From Rickettsiales bacterium (GTDB taxonomy: Bacteria; Pseudomonadota; Alphaproteobacteria; Rickettsiales; JABCZZ01), in NCBI GenBank assembly GCA_035765535.1, contig DASTXE010000006.1:742587-806586 (forward strand): 64,000 bases of DNA. Direction: 5' to 3'. Shown here piece by piece: positions 8,798-17,841 of the stretch. The notes under the pieces were generated by a model. That model ran no database searches and was not told where the DNA came from. It was given only the letters and a program-made list of their open reading frames with translations. The position numbers were made by a program, and so were the translations under genes. Each line of letters starts with the position of its first letter. Position 1 is the stretch's first letter.

Positions 8798-9265
8798 TTA
8801 TATCTGCGGCCTGAACACCATGATATAAAATATGACCATGACCGCCGGGAACGCTATGGAGCCCAGCCCGATCCACCAGCGGTTCATTCGCCAGTAAGCA
8901 TCAGGCAGCGCCCTCTGCATCTCCAAAGCTACCCTTGCCATATCGCGCATCTTGATCTGCAGCACGACCACCGGCACCCAGCACACACCCGCCAGGCAAT
9001 AAAGCGCCAGCGCAATCGTGATTCATTGTTCCGTAAGCGCATATCCCTGAAGATGGGCAAGATATATCCCCGTCACTAACTGGAGAATCACGGCAGGAGT
9101 CGTAAACACCCAATCCGCTATCACCACATGACGCGCGACGAAATAAATACCATGAATTTCCTTGCGGCAATTGGCCATAAACATGAAAAATGCGCTGCCG
9201 AGTCCCGTCCCGAACAGTAGGGTGGAGCTAAGGATATGAACCCATTTTACCCACAGATAGATCAT
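8798..9265 (-). pseudogene. DUF2269-type membrane protein interrupted by in-frame TGA
   Basis: A single reading frame from 9265 to 8798 would code a 155-residue protein with four hydrophobic segments, fitting the DUF2269 integral membrane family. It starts MIYLWVKWVHILSSTLLFG and ends FYIMVFRPQI. Codon 81 (bases 9025-9023) is TGA, between LTEQ and ITIALALYCLAG. Family members, as I recall them, have a Trp or similar residue here (LTxPW), so a TGG to TGA change is the simplest account. Everything after it continues in frame without further damage, so the lesion is recent, read through, or a sequencing error. It shares a divergent promoter region with the DCC gene. Confidence 0.75.
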
Positions 9266-9331
9266 GACGATATTCCTCTGGCAACTATACCTGTTCTCTT
9301 TATAATCGCCACCGTTTTAACGGAGGGAAGC

Positions 9332-9730
9332 GTGCAGCAGGAGGGAATCTGGTTTGTCTACGATGGTGATTGCCCGATATGCACCACCGCCGCACATGCC
9401 TTGCGCATCCGTGAAGCCGCTGGCAAACTGCATCTGCTCAATGCCCGCACGCAAGCCTCTCATCCGCTGATGCAGGAAATCCATAACCAGAAACTTAATC
9501 TGGACGAAGGCATGGTCATTCGGATCGGTGAAAATTTCTACCATGGCGCAGACGCACTGCATATCATGGCATTGCTCGGAACGAATCGCGGCTGGTTCAA
9601 TCGAATGAACGCCTTGCTCTTCCGCTCAAAGACAACTGCAAGACTCTGTTACCCTTCCATGCGCGCCTGCCGCAACCTGCTGTTGAGGCTCAAGGGAGTT
9701 CACAAAATTCGCAACCTGGAAAACACCTAA
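9332..9730 (+). CDS. Thiol-disulfide oxidoreductase DCC family protein (DUF393)
   Basis: The 132-residue protein opens with WFVYDGDCPICTTAA; the D-x-D-C-P-x-C motif defines the DCC family, a small thioredoxin-like group of unknown substrate. GTG at 9332 is taken as the start because GGAGGG lies 4 bases before it. The longer frame from 9236 would add 32 residues without similarity and would run into the divergent DUF2269 gene. The stop overlaps the next ATG (TAATG), so it is coupled to the saccharopine-dehydrogenase-like gene. This pairing with a DUF4166 protein, next to a DUF2269 gene, is seen in other proteobacteria as far as I recall. Confidence 0.85.
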   Translation: MQQEGIWFVYDGDCPICTTAAHALRIREAAGKLHLLNARTQASHPLMQEIHNQKLNLDEGMVIRIGENFYHGADALHIMALLGTNRGWFNRMNALLFRSKTTARLCYPSMRACRNLLLRLKGVHKIRNLENT

Positions 9731-11394
9731 TGACGAAAATACTGATTCTCGGCGGTTACGGCACATTCGGCGGCAGACTGGCGCAGTTGCTGGCAGACGA
9801 ACCACGCCTTACGCTTGTCATTGCAGGCCGCTCGCACCGAAAAGCAGAACAATTCTGCAACAAACTCTTCTCCGCTGCAGCACTTACGCCGCTGGCGATA
9901 GACCGCAACGGCAATCTTGAAGAACAGTTGAAACTAATAAGCCCTGATATCGTGGTGGATGCGAGCGGTCCGTTTCAGGCATATGGAAACGATCCGTACC
10001 GTGTGGTGAAAGCCTGTATCGCACTGGGCATTCATTACCTTGACCTGGCCGACGGATCGGACTTCGTCAAAAACATCCGACAGTTCGATGACGCCGCAAA
10101 ACAGCGCGGCCTGTTTATCCTCTCCGGTGCAAGCAGCTTTCCTGTGCTGACTTCTGCCGTGGTCCGCCACCTGGCCCAAGGTATGGATAAGGTAAAAACC
10201 ATTACCGCCGGCATTGCGCCTTCACCTTACGCCGGAGTGGGACTCAACGTCATCCGCGCCGTCATGAGTTACGCGGGCAAGCCCATAAGCCTGATCCGCA
10301 ATGGCCGCAAGGCCATAGGCTATGGTTTAACCGAAACCATGCGTTACACGATTGCCCCTCCCGGCAAGCTGCCCCTGCGCAATCTGCATTTTTCACTTGT
10401 GGACGTGCCTGATCTCCAGCTTCTGCCGGATGATTACCCCGCGCTGGAATCCATCTGGATAGGCGTAGCGCCAGTGCCTGCAATCCTGCACCGCATGCTG
10501 AACGCACTGGCAGTGCTGGTAAAAAAAGGCCTTATGCCCTCGCTCCTGCCCTATGCCGGATTCATGCACCGCGTCATCAATATCCTGCGCTGGGGCGAGC
10601 ATCGCGGCGGGATGTTTGTGTCCGTCACGGGAACTGACAGCAGTGGTGTAACTCTGGAGCGTTCATGGCATATGCTTGCCGAAGGCGATGACGGCCCCAT
10701 GATTCCCTCCATGGCGGTGGAAGGCATTATTCGTAAACTTCTGGGCGGTGAAACACCTTCCCCTGGTGCGCGTGCAGCTACTCTGGAATTATCCGATTAC
10801 AATACACTGTTCCGCAGGCGCACCATTTATACCGGTGTGCGCAACCTGTCCGCCCTGCCGGAGAATGCCCCTCTATATCAGCGCATGCTGCAGGATGCAT
10901 GGCAGGAACTTCCCCCTGCTATTCGTGATATGCACACACTGTATGACACGAAATCCGCTTCCGGAAAAGCAACCGTAGAACGCGGGCCCCATCCGCTGGC
11001 ACGCTTTGTCGCCGCCTGTATCGGCTTTCCTTCTGCAGGTGAGGATGTACCCGTTACCGTGACTTTCCGTCTTGAGAACCGCAAAGAAATCTGGCAACGG
11101 AATTTCGCAGGCCAACGTTTCCACAGTATTCAGTCGGAAGGCACGGGACGCATGGCCGGATTATTATGCGAACAATTCGGCCCCTTCACATTCGGGCTGG
11201 CATTGGTGCTGAAAGAAGGTCGCCTGACTCTGATCGTCAGACGCTGGAGCCTCTGCGGCATCCCCCTTCCCGCCAGCCTAGCGCCATCGGGAGAATCTTT
11301 CGAATACGCCGATAATGGCCGCTTCCGTTTCCACGTAGAAATAAAACATCCGTTGACCGGACTGATCGTCAGGTACCGCGGCTGGCTGGAATAA
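9730..11394 (+). CDS. Saccharopine dehydrogenase-like protein with C-terminal DUF4166
   Basis: The protein has 554 residues. The N-terminal 130 residues are a Rossmann NAD(P)-binding unit (ILILGGYGTFGGRLAQLL, then DIVVDASGPFQAYG and GIHYLDLADG), as in the saccharopine dehydrogenase NADP-binding family. The last 180 residues match the DUF4166 pattern, a beta-rich domain rich in WQRNF and RFHS type strands. Such fusions are probably oxidoreductases with an unknown substrate; a role in lysine metabolism should not be assumed. The ATG overlaps the DCC stop, so the two are translated together. Confidence 0.82.
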   Translation: MTKILILGGYGTFGGRLAQLLADEPRLTLVIAGRSHRKAEQFCNKLFSAAALTPLAIDRNGNLEEQLKLISPDIVVDASGPFQAYGNDPYRVVKACIALGIHYLDLADGSDFVKNIRQFDDAAKQRGLFILSGASSFPVLTSAVVRHLAQGMDKVKTITAGIAPSPYAGVGLNVIRAVMSYAGKPISLIRNGRKAIGYGLTETMRYTIAPPGKLPLRNLHFSLVDVPDLQLLPDDYPALESIWIGVAPVPAILHRMLNALAVLVKKGLMPSLLPYAGFMHRVINILRWGEHRGGMFVSVTGTDSSGVTLERSWHMLAEGDDGPMIPSMAVEGIIRKLLGGETPSPGARAATLELSDYNTLFRRRTIYTGVRNLSALPENAPLYQRMLQDAWQELPPAIRDMHTLYDTKSASGKATVERGPHPLARFVAACIGFPSAGEDVPVTVTFRLENRKEIWQRNFAGQRFHSIQSEGTGRMAGLLCEQFGPFTFGLALVLKEGRLTLIVRRWSLCGIPLPASLAPSGESFEYADNGRFRFHVEIKHPLTGLIVRYRGWLE

Positions 11395-11405
11395 CAGTCA
11401 GAGAC

Positions 11406-12899
11406 CTATGCCGTTAGATAACGTGCCTGCAAATGACGTTTATAATAAGTGGTGTTAAGAACCTCTCCCGTAGCATGCTTAAGCAATTCCTCGGAAGAAA
11501 GCTTTGAACCAAGACTATGCACATTCGCACGCAGCCATGCAAACAACGGGGCAAATTCGCCGCTGCGTATCTTCGCCAACAAATCGGGAATCGCCTTTTC
11601 AATCGCCTGAAATAATTGCGCCGCTGTCATCGCACCGAGCGTATAGGTCGGGAAATAACCGAACGTTCCGTCCGGCCAGTGAATATCCTGCATGCAGCCA
11701 TTTGCATCGGAATCCGGCACGATGCCGAGCAGCCCCTGCATCTGTTCACGCCAGGCTTCCGGAAGATCTTTCACCGCCAGTTCCCCGCCGATCAGTTTAC
11801 GCTCCAGCCGGTAGCGCAGAATCACATGAGCAGGATACGTCACCTCATCTGCATCCACACGGATCAGGCTGGGCTGCACACGCGTCATCAAGCGGTAAAT
11901 ATTGTCAGGAGTCCATGCATCGCCAGACACACCGAACGCTCCACGAATAACCGGCACGGAATATTCCAGAAACTCACGGCGGATACACAACTGCATTTCC
12001 GAAAGAAGCGACTGGCTCTCATGGAACGCCATGCCGCGCGCCTGCCCCACCGGCTGATTACGCCAACGTTCCGGCAACCCCATTTCATAAAGCGCATGGC
12101 CGGTTTCATGCATCACGGCAAAGAACCCTGACAGGAAATCCTGTTCATTATAGCGTGCCGTCAACCGGACATCGCCCGGCACGCCACCGCAGAACGGGTG
12201 CACGCTTTCATCCAGCCGCCCGTGAGTAAAATCAAATCCGACCTTTTTCATGAATTCAATGCCCAGAGCTTTCTGCGCGCTGACGGGAACGGGTTCATGG
12301 ATTTCAATCGGTGCTACCTCGGAAGCCTGCCGCTCGCGCACCTGCTGGATAAATTCCGGCAGAAACACGGCCAGATCCTTAAATACAGTGTCGATAGTTG
12401 TGCTGCGTGTGCCCGGATCATATTGGTCGAGCAGCGCATCATAAGGCGAAAGTCCCAGCACCGCCGCCTTGGCCTGTGCCGATTCCCGCACCAGCTCCAG
12501 CACTTTGGCCTGATGCGGAGCAAAATCCTTGAAATTATTTTCCTTGCGCGCCGTACGCCAGAAAAGCTCCGATTCATGGCAGGCTTTAGTCATCGCAGAC
12601 ACCAGCTCCACCGGCAGCGCCGTAGCATGCCGCCATACACGCTTCATCTCACGCAAATTAGCCTGCTGCCACTCATCCAGCGAACCTGCCTGCGCCTCCG
12701 CCCCTGCAAACAACTCGCCTAGCACAGGCTGCGTGATCGTCTCATGCGCCAGTTCCGCCAGCACTGCCAGCTGTTCCCCCCGCATATCCCCCGCCCCGGA
12801 CGGCATCATCGTCGCATTATCCCAATGCAATATACTGGCCGCGTTGTTCAACGCGTTCCAGCGGGTGAAGATAGATTCAAGACTAGCGTAGGGGGGCAT
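11406..12899 (-). CDS. M32 family metallocarboxypeptidase
   Basis: About 497 residues, the usual length for carboxypeptidase Taq-type M32 enzymes. The zinc motif HETGH is in FAVMHETGHALYEMGLPERW, and downstream are MAFHESQSLL (third zinc ligand Glu) and the conserved DADEVTYPAHVILRYRLE block. These cytosolic enzymes remove C-terminal residues from peptides, usually with broad specificity and not after Pro. The ATG at 12899 gives the family-like N-terminus (PPYASLESIFTRWNALNN). A GTG at 12914 overlapping the upstream TGA (GTGA) is the alternative. It follows the dioxygenase gene closely and may be co-transcribed. Confidence 0.92.
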   Translation of the reverse strand: MPPYASLESIFTRWNALNNAASILHWDNATMMPSGAGDMRGEQLAVLAELAHETITQPVLGELFAGAEAQAGSLDEWQQANLREMKRVWRHATALPVELVSAMTKACHESELFWRTARKENNFKDFAPHQAKVLELVRESAQAKAAVLGLSPYDALLDQYDPGTRSTTIDTVFKDLAVFLPEFIQQVRERQASEVAPIEIHEPVPVSAQKALGIEFMKKVGFDFTHGRLDESVHPFCGGVPGDVRLTARYNEQDFLSGFFAVMHETGHALYEMGLPERWRNQPVGQARGMAFHESQSLLSEMQLCIRREFLEYSVPVIRGAFGVSGDAWTPDNIYRLMTRVQPSLIRVDADEVTYPAHVILRYRLERKLIGGELAVKDLPEAWREQMQGLLGIVPDSDANGCMQDIHWPDGTFGYFPTYTLGAMTAAQLFQAIEKAIPDLLAKIRSGEFAPLFAWLRANVHSLGSKLSSEELLKHATGEVLNTTYYKRHLQARYLTA

Positions 12900-12910
12900 A
12901 CTTTTCCATT

Positions 12911-14179
12911 TCACCGGTTGCTGATCTTGGTAATATTCTGTGCATTGATCCCCAGATGAACGTCACCATAGGAGTATTGCTGTGCAAGAATATCCTTCTT
13001 ATCTTTCTGATTCTCGCCAGCGTCCTGACGATACTTAGCTCCGATTGCAGCATAATGATTCACGTCCAGAACAGACGTAAATCGTTCACCTCCCTCCAGT
13101 TCAAAACTTCCTACATTGTACTTGGATTCGTCTGCCGGAGTATTAGTCTGAATCTTATCGATACTGATAAAATGTTTACCTTTAGAAAAAGGATGCTCAT
13201 ACATTGCATCGCCATAAGCAGGGCACGCAATATGATTGCGCTCGGAAACCACCAGATCCACCACTTCCCGCATAAGCGACTCACGGGTATTTCCGCTCTT
13301 CAACAGATAGTGATCGTCACTGAACTCATAGGCATTTTTCGATAACAGAACAGTGAGAAGCCTTCTGGAAAAGGGCGGGAAGTTGGATTGTACGCAATGG
13401 ATAAGACGCTGATCGAATAAAACAACATCTCCTTTTGAAACCTTCACTTCGACATGAGGAACATCCGGAAATTGAGTGTTCATTCCGAATAAATCCTTGA
13501 AATAGTCCGTTAGAAACGTAATCGGATGCCTTCTTGGATTCTGAGTCATAGGAAGAAAATCATTTTCCGCCAGTCCTCCGGGATGCTTATTCTGCATTGG
13601 CCAGGCCATGCTCTTTTGGAGGAATCTTGCATAAGCATCTTCCGTATAGTTGCTGCCCGGGATGACCATAAATTTCCCGCCGAAGAACGGGAATGGATTA
13701 AAATAGAAGTTAAATTTCATAATCGGCATCTTAGTGTACCAATCCTTATGCCACGGAAAACTCGTAGTAATGAAATGGCTGCCGTCGCTTCCTAAATATA
13801 AGAACCGCTCCCCGGCAAAATACCGGTAAATCGGCATCATCTTCTCACTAAAGAAATGATTCATGAACAACGGGGATGAGTCCACAAAATCTGGCAGGAA
13901 CCGCATTCCCCATCCACGGCACATCTCACGAAGAATAGCCTTAAAGCCATATTGCTTGGGCCCTGAAAATCCCAAGCGGTTTAAGAGCATTTTAACAACA
14001 GATTTTTTAGCCCCCATTCTGGCGGCATATTGTTGATCATACTCGCATAACAGTTGCTTAAACTCTTTTTTTGTCAGTAGCCCCTTAATGACAACAATAC
14101 CAAAAGTATCAAAGTAATTCCTGATTTTCGGATCGCCTGCTTGAATAGCTTCCAACAACTCGCTTTTAGTCCATTTCAT
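12911..14179 (-). CDS. Phytanoyl-CoA dioxygenase (PhyH)-like protein
   Basis: This 422-residue protein has the iron-binding pattern of Fe(II)/2-oxoglutarate oxygenases: His and Asp in FPWHKDWY (H-x-D), then a distal His in QRLIHCVQSN followed by Arg in FSRRLLT, which would hold 2-oxoglutarate. GKFMVIPGSNY is typical of PhyH-family enzymes. It is longer than most members, with an extra C-terminal 90 residues. PhyH relatives hydroxylate lipids and many natural products. Its place at the edge of a surface-sugar island allows a role in tailoring a lipid or sugar, but this is inference. Divergent from the glycosyltransferase-like gene at 14367. Confidence 0.75.
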   Translation of the reverse strand: MKWTKSELLEAIQAGDPKIRNYFDTFGIVVIKGLLTKKEFKQLLCEYDQQYAARMGAKKSVVKMLLNRLGFSGPKQYGFKAILREMCRGWGMRFLPDFVDSSPLFMNHFFSEKMMPIYRYFAGERFLYLGSDGSHFITTSFPWHKDWYTKMPIMKFNFYFNPFPFFGGKFMVIPGSNYTEDAYARFLQKSMAWPMQNKHPGGLAENDFLPMTQNPRRHPITFLTDYFKDLFGMNTQFPDVPHVEVKVSKGDVVLFDQRLIHCVQSNFPPFSRRLLTVLLSKNAYEFSDDHYLLKSGNTRESLMREVVDLVVSERNHIACPAYGDAMYEHPFSKGKHFISIDKIQTNTPADESKYNVGSFELEGGERFTSVLDVNHYAAIGAKYRQDAGENQKDKKDILAQQYSYGDVHLGINAQNITKISNR

Positions 14180-14366
14180 TAGGGGCCTCTTAGAAAAAAA
14201 TGATAAGAATACATACTATACATGTATTATGACTTAGATATATCTAGGACTTATACGCTTGCATACAACAAAATATAAATCGATAATACGACTGATATAC
14301 ATGATAGCGGCAGCATGCATATCGTAAGAATTCAGACTACCGCTAGACACGATAAATACATTACTT

Positions 14367-15539
14367 ATGAACATAACTATTTCTCTTCCCGGCTTCGTGC
14401 CATTCAGCAATGGAATAAAAATCTTTCATGATGCCGCTCTTGAAATGAGCAAACAAGGCTGCAATGTGCGGATTATTCCCTGGGATATCCACTATAGGAT
14501 CAGTGATACGCCTTCCCAATATCAACCGTTGTACACTACACGTTTTAACAGTGAAGATTCAATCGCGCTCCTGCCGGACAGCGCACCGCCGGAGATAACG
14601 TATAAAATGCGTTATTCTCATAAGTTAACCTGTTGGTGGCTATGCAATATTCCGGGGTTGCTTGGGCATCCCGCCCCCCATTTTGAGGACACGGAATTGC
14701 TTGTTGCTTATTCCCGGCAGATAAGTACGCACTTGCCTAACTTTTACTTTCACCCGGCTCTCACCGAACTGACTGATCAACTGACAGATTTACGAAAGCT
14801 CCCTAAAAATAACAGCATTGTAATTTATACCGGAAAAGGCCATATCACCCCATTGCCTCCGGCAATCAGACAATTCTGCAAAGGAAAAAAGATTATTTAC
14901 ATCACAAGGCATTGGCCAAGCTCCAAGGACTTGCTTTACACATTAGTGGCAAAAGCCGATGCTTTGATTTCCTTCGATCCCATTAGCAATTTAAATTATG
15001 AAGCTACGCTGTTGGGAACTCCGACTTATCTCGTTCATGCATTACGCGGCAGCACATTGAATCAGAACTTTAATGTGCCTTTACATGGTTTATATGTTGA
15101 TGTAGCCGCCTTTCTTGAATCTCTGACAACGCCATTTGACCATGAACGGGTAATGCACTGTCATTATGAGGCACTTGCCGCAAATAGTCAGCGGGTACAT
15201 TCTTTTCTCGAGAGTATAAAACACTTTACAGCAAATGCCTCCCCGGAAGAACGAAAAGCCAATGCAGTCATTAATAGACTTTATAATGAAATCGTTCCTA
15301 TTGAATTAAGGCACTTTCGCCCCCTTCTGAATCCAACCATGGGAGGTGATTCCGAGAATCCGATAACAATAGCCAACACAGCTGTCTACATTGAACGTCC
15401 TGAGTTGTTAAAACCTTATAGATGCATTGGTCGGTTTATCTTCAGTGCCCGCCACAAAGGATATGTGAGAACAATGGCACGGCGCTGTGCTTCACGCTTA
15501 CTGCGCCCTGTTATCAGAATACTAAGAAGGCTCCACTGA
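14367..15539 (+). CDS. Glycosyltransferase-like protein
   Basis: The 390-residue protein has the general outline of a GT-B enzyme: an N-terminal half beginning ITISLPGFVPFSNGIKIFHDAA and a C-terminal half with short strands followed by SFDPISNLNYEATLLGTPTYLV, where the Glu and the G-T-P resemble the nucleotide-sugar-binding end of GT4-type folds. No transmembrane segment is clear. I cannot name donor or acceptor. A similar arrangement in the gene at 24277 (a VFIP block after an E-A-A-L-C-G motif) suggests the two are functionally related. Lower in GC than the minus-strand operon. Its last 18 bases overlap the convergent epimerase gene. Confidence 0.55.
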   Translation: MNITISLPGFVPFSNGIKIFHDAALEMSKQGCNVRIIPWDIHYRISDTPSQYQPLYTTRFNSEDSIALLPDSAPPEITYKMRYSHKLTCWWLCNIPGLLGHPAPHFEDTELLVAYSRQISTHLPNFYFHPALTELTDQLTDLRKLPKNNSIVIYTGKGHITPLPPAIRQFCKGKKIIYITRHWPSSKDLLYTLVAKADALISFDPISNLNYEATLLGTPTYLVHALRGSTLNQNFNVPLHGLYVDVAAFLESLTTPFDHERVMHCHYEALAANSQRVHSFLESIKHFTANASPEERKANAVINRLYNEIVPIELRHFRPLLNPTMGGDSENPITIANTAVYIERPELLKPYRCIGRFIFSARHKGYVRTMARRCASRLLRPVIRILRRLH

Positions 15540-16505
15540 TAGGATACCTATTAAAGGACGCATATATTGGTATGTGAGATTCATCTGGGCTTCGGAAGAT
15601 AAGAAAGCTCTTCGGCACATCTCCCCAAACACCTCCCCCTCCCCTCTATACCTATCCGCCGGCAATGAAGGATTATAATCGCGGATAATAGCACTGCTGT
15701 CCCGCCCTGTAAGCTGGCAGATACGTTCCGCCAGTTCTCCGATTTCAATGGTTTCGGAAGAAGAAACATCAAAGATCAAGGTTTCCGGTTGGGTCTGCAA
15801 CAGCCAGCCGGTCACGACATTAATAATATCGCCGACATACACATAGCTGCGGATTACCGGATGGCGCGCTTTGATTATCAGAGGTTCCCCCCGCATCGCC
15901 ATTTGAAGCAGGCTGGAAAGTGCATAGGCATCCCATTTATTGATGTAAGGTCCGCTCATATTGAAAATGCGCGGAATAATAAGCGGAATACGTCCGGCAC
16001 AAAGGCGCGTGAAATACTCCTCTTCCTCGACCTTGAGCGCAGCATAGGGATAGGCTTCCAGATCGCGGTTAAGCGTGCGCTCTTTCGTATAAACCGCACC
16101 CGACGAAGTGACGCACAGACCGGATACATTCAGCCTGCCAAGCGCCTCTCCCACCTGTGTACGAATCGCTCGATTGCGTTCTGCATACTCTTCCAGAGGC
16201 ATGGCGCTTTGCTTGTCTTTTGTAAGGAAAGCCAAATGAAAGACAAAATAACGGTGCTGCTGCGGCAACGCATTGATTTCCTGTAAAGGTCGTACGGGCA
16301 CCGTAGTCCCATCCATCAACTCTACTGCATTTTCGCGCGAAGCAAACGCATGCAGCCGCTCTTTGCTTTCTTCACCCAGCGCATGAGTGAGCGCATCCAG
16401 CAACGCCTTGCCAAACCAGCCAGTCGCTCCTGTTACGACGAAATGCGCGCCGCTTTCTTTAACACGTGCTGCAATGGAAGGTTCAAGCTCTACGGCAGAA
16501 ATCAT
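15522..16505 (-). CDS. NAD-dependent epimerase/dehydratase family protein
   Basis: The frame gives 327 residues of an extended short-chain dehydrogenase. The NAD-binding glycine motif is [14 protein letters not shown], catalytic Ser-Ser lies in [10 protein letters not shown], and the YxxxK pair is in [14 protein letters not shown]. These enzymes epimerise, dehydrate or reduce nucleotide sugars. It is the last gene of the eight-gene sugar operon and overlaps the rfbH end by 23 bases, so it probably acts on the CDP-sugar made there, for instance as the final ketoreductase. ATG 16505 is preferred; a start at 16538 would deepen the overlap. Confidence 0.85.
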   Translation of the reverse strand: MISAVELEPSIAARVKESGAHFVVTGATGWFGKALLDALTHALGEESKERLHAFASRENAVELMDGTTVPVRPLQEINALPQQHRYFVFHLAFLTKDKQSAMPLEEYAERNRAIRTQVGEALGRLNVSGLCVTSSGAVYTKERTLNRDLEAYPYAALKVEEEEYFTRLCAGRIPLIIPRIFNMSGPYINKWDAYALSSLLQMAMRGEPLIIKARHPVIRSYVYVGDIINVVTGWLLQTQPETLIFDVSSSETIEIGELAERICQLTGRDSSAIIRDYNPSLPADRYRGEGEVFGEMCRRAFLSSEAQMNLTYQYMRPLIGILSVEPS

Positions 16506-17823
16506 GGAATACGTCCAGGATATAGCCGATTTCCGCATCGCCCAGTCCCGGATAAACGCCGATCCAGAACGTATGATTCATGACGCGGTCGCTGTTTTCC
16601 AGCGTGCCGTGCGTGCGGTGCGGACGGCCTTTCATATAAGGCTGGCGCAGCAGATTGCCGCCGAACAGCAGGCGCGTGCCGATCTTCTTTTCATTCAGGT
16701 GAATCAGGAATTCATCGCGCGTAAACGGTACGCCGTCCTGCACCGTGAGCGGGAAACCGAACCAGGAAGGATCGCTGTTGGGCGTTGCTTCCGGCAGCAG
16801 GAAGAACTCCTGCAGGTCCTGCAGGCCCGCATGCAATTTCTTGAAGTTGTTGCGGCGCGCTTCAATGAAGCCCGGCAGATGCCCCATCTGCGCCACACCG
16901 ACTGCTGCCTGCATATCCGTGATCTTCAGGTTATAGCCAAGATGCGAATAGGTATATTTATGATCATACCCCGTCGGCAGGTCGCCCAGCTGCCACTCAT
17001 AACGGCGGCCGCAAGTATTGTCCTTACCCGGTTCGCAGTAACAATCACGTCCCCAGTCGCGCAGGGATTCAAGCGCGCGCTTGAGCGCACTGCGTTGCGT
17101 GAACACCGCACCGCCCTCGCCCATCGTGATATGATGCGCAGGATAAAAGCTGACCGTACCGATATCGCCGATCGTGCCGACTTTCCGCCCGCGCCAGGTC
17201 GCGCCAAGCGCATCGCATGTATCTTCCACCACGAACAGATTATGGCGTTTGGCCACGTCCATCACTACATCCAGATCGAACGGATTGCCGAGCGTATGCG
17301 CCACCATGATCGCCTTCGTGCGCGGTGACACCGCCGCTTCAATCTGCGCCGGATCGATATTGTAAGTCGGCAGATGCACATCCACAAACACCGGAATCAG
17401 CCCGTTCATCAGCAGCGGATTGACGGTAGTGGGAAACCCGGTCGCACAGGTGATCACTTCGTCACCCGGCTTCAGCGCGCGGTCTTTCAGCAAATGGCTG
17501 GTCAGCGCTGTGGCCGCAAGCAGGTTCGCAGACGAGCCCGAGTTGCAGGTCAGCACGAATTTTGCACCGAGAAAAGTGCCGAGCTGTTTCTCGAACACCT
17601 GATTGTAACGCCCTGTCGTCAGCCAAAAATCCAGCGACGAATCCACCAGCATATTGACATCCGCATCCGTGTAGACACGGCCCGAGACTGGCACGGCGGA
17701 CTGTCCCGCCACAAACGGTTTCTTCGCATGCTCAAGCTGGTAGGCCTCCTTCACCAGCTCGGCAATCTCGGCACGCACCTGTTCTGCGGTGCGTTCTTTG
17801 GTCTGGGTCATCGTCGATGTCAT
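16483..17823 (-). CDS. rfbH: CDP-4-keto-6-deoxyglucose 3-dehydrase (RfbH/DdhC type)
   Basis: This 446-residue protein of the DegT/DnrJ/EryC1 fold belongs to the PMP-dependent dehydrases rather than the aminotransferases. The PLP lysine is replaced by His (H230 in [14 protein letters not shown]). Four cysteines, C203, C261, C263 and C271, follow the exact C-X57-C-X-C-X7-C spacing of the [2Fe-2S] ligands of E1 from Yersinia. The enzyme removes the C3 hydroxyl of CDP-4-keto-6-deoxyglucose on the way to 3,6-dideoxyhexoses. The usual reductase partner (E3/AscD) is not in the window. A second ATG at codon 5 could be the start. Confidence 0.95.
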   Translation of the reverse strand: MTSTMTQTKERTAEQVRAEIAELVKEAYQLEHAKKPFVAGQSAVPVSGRVYTDADVNMLVDSSLDFWLTTGRYNQVFEKQLGTFLGAKFVLTCNSGSSANLLAATALTSHLLKDRALKPGDEVITCATGFPTTVNPLLMNGLIPVFVDVHLPTYNIDPAQIEAAVSPRTKAIMVAHTLGNPFDLDVVMDVAKRHNLFVVEDTCDALGATWRGRKVGTIGDIGTVSFYPAHHITMGEGGAVFTQRSALKRALESLRDWGRDCYCEPGKDNTCGRRYEWQLGDLPTGYDHKYTYSHLGYNLKITDMQAAVGVAQMGHLPGFIEARRNNFKKLHAGLQDLQEFFLLPEATPNSDPSWFGFPLTVQDGVPFTRDEFLIHLNEKKIGTRLLFGGNLLRQPYMKGRPHRTHGTLENSDRVMNHTFWIGVYPGLGDAEIGYILDVFHDFCRRA

Positions 17824-17841
17824 CTTTCATTATCCTTTATG

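Noticed and set aside
9023..9025. TGA as selenocysteine or as general Trp codon
   Set aside because: Other genes here end at TGA (rfbH, pstB, the SDR and the ABC ATPase), the residue expected is Trp rather than Cys, and no selenocysteine-type hairpin is evident right after it.
16387..17328. Open frame of 313 codons on the plus strand
   Set aside because: Antisense to rfbH and the epimerase gene, with Ala/Arg-rich shadow composition.
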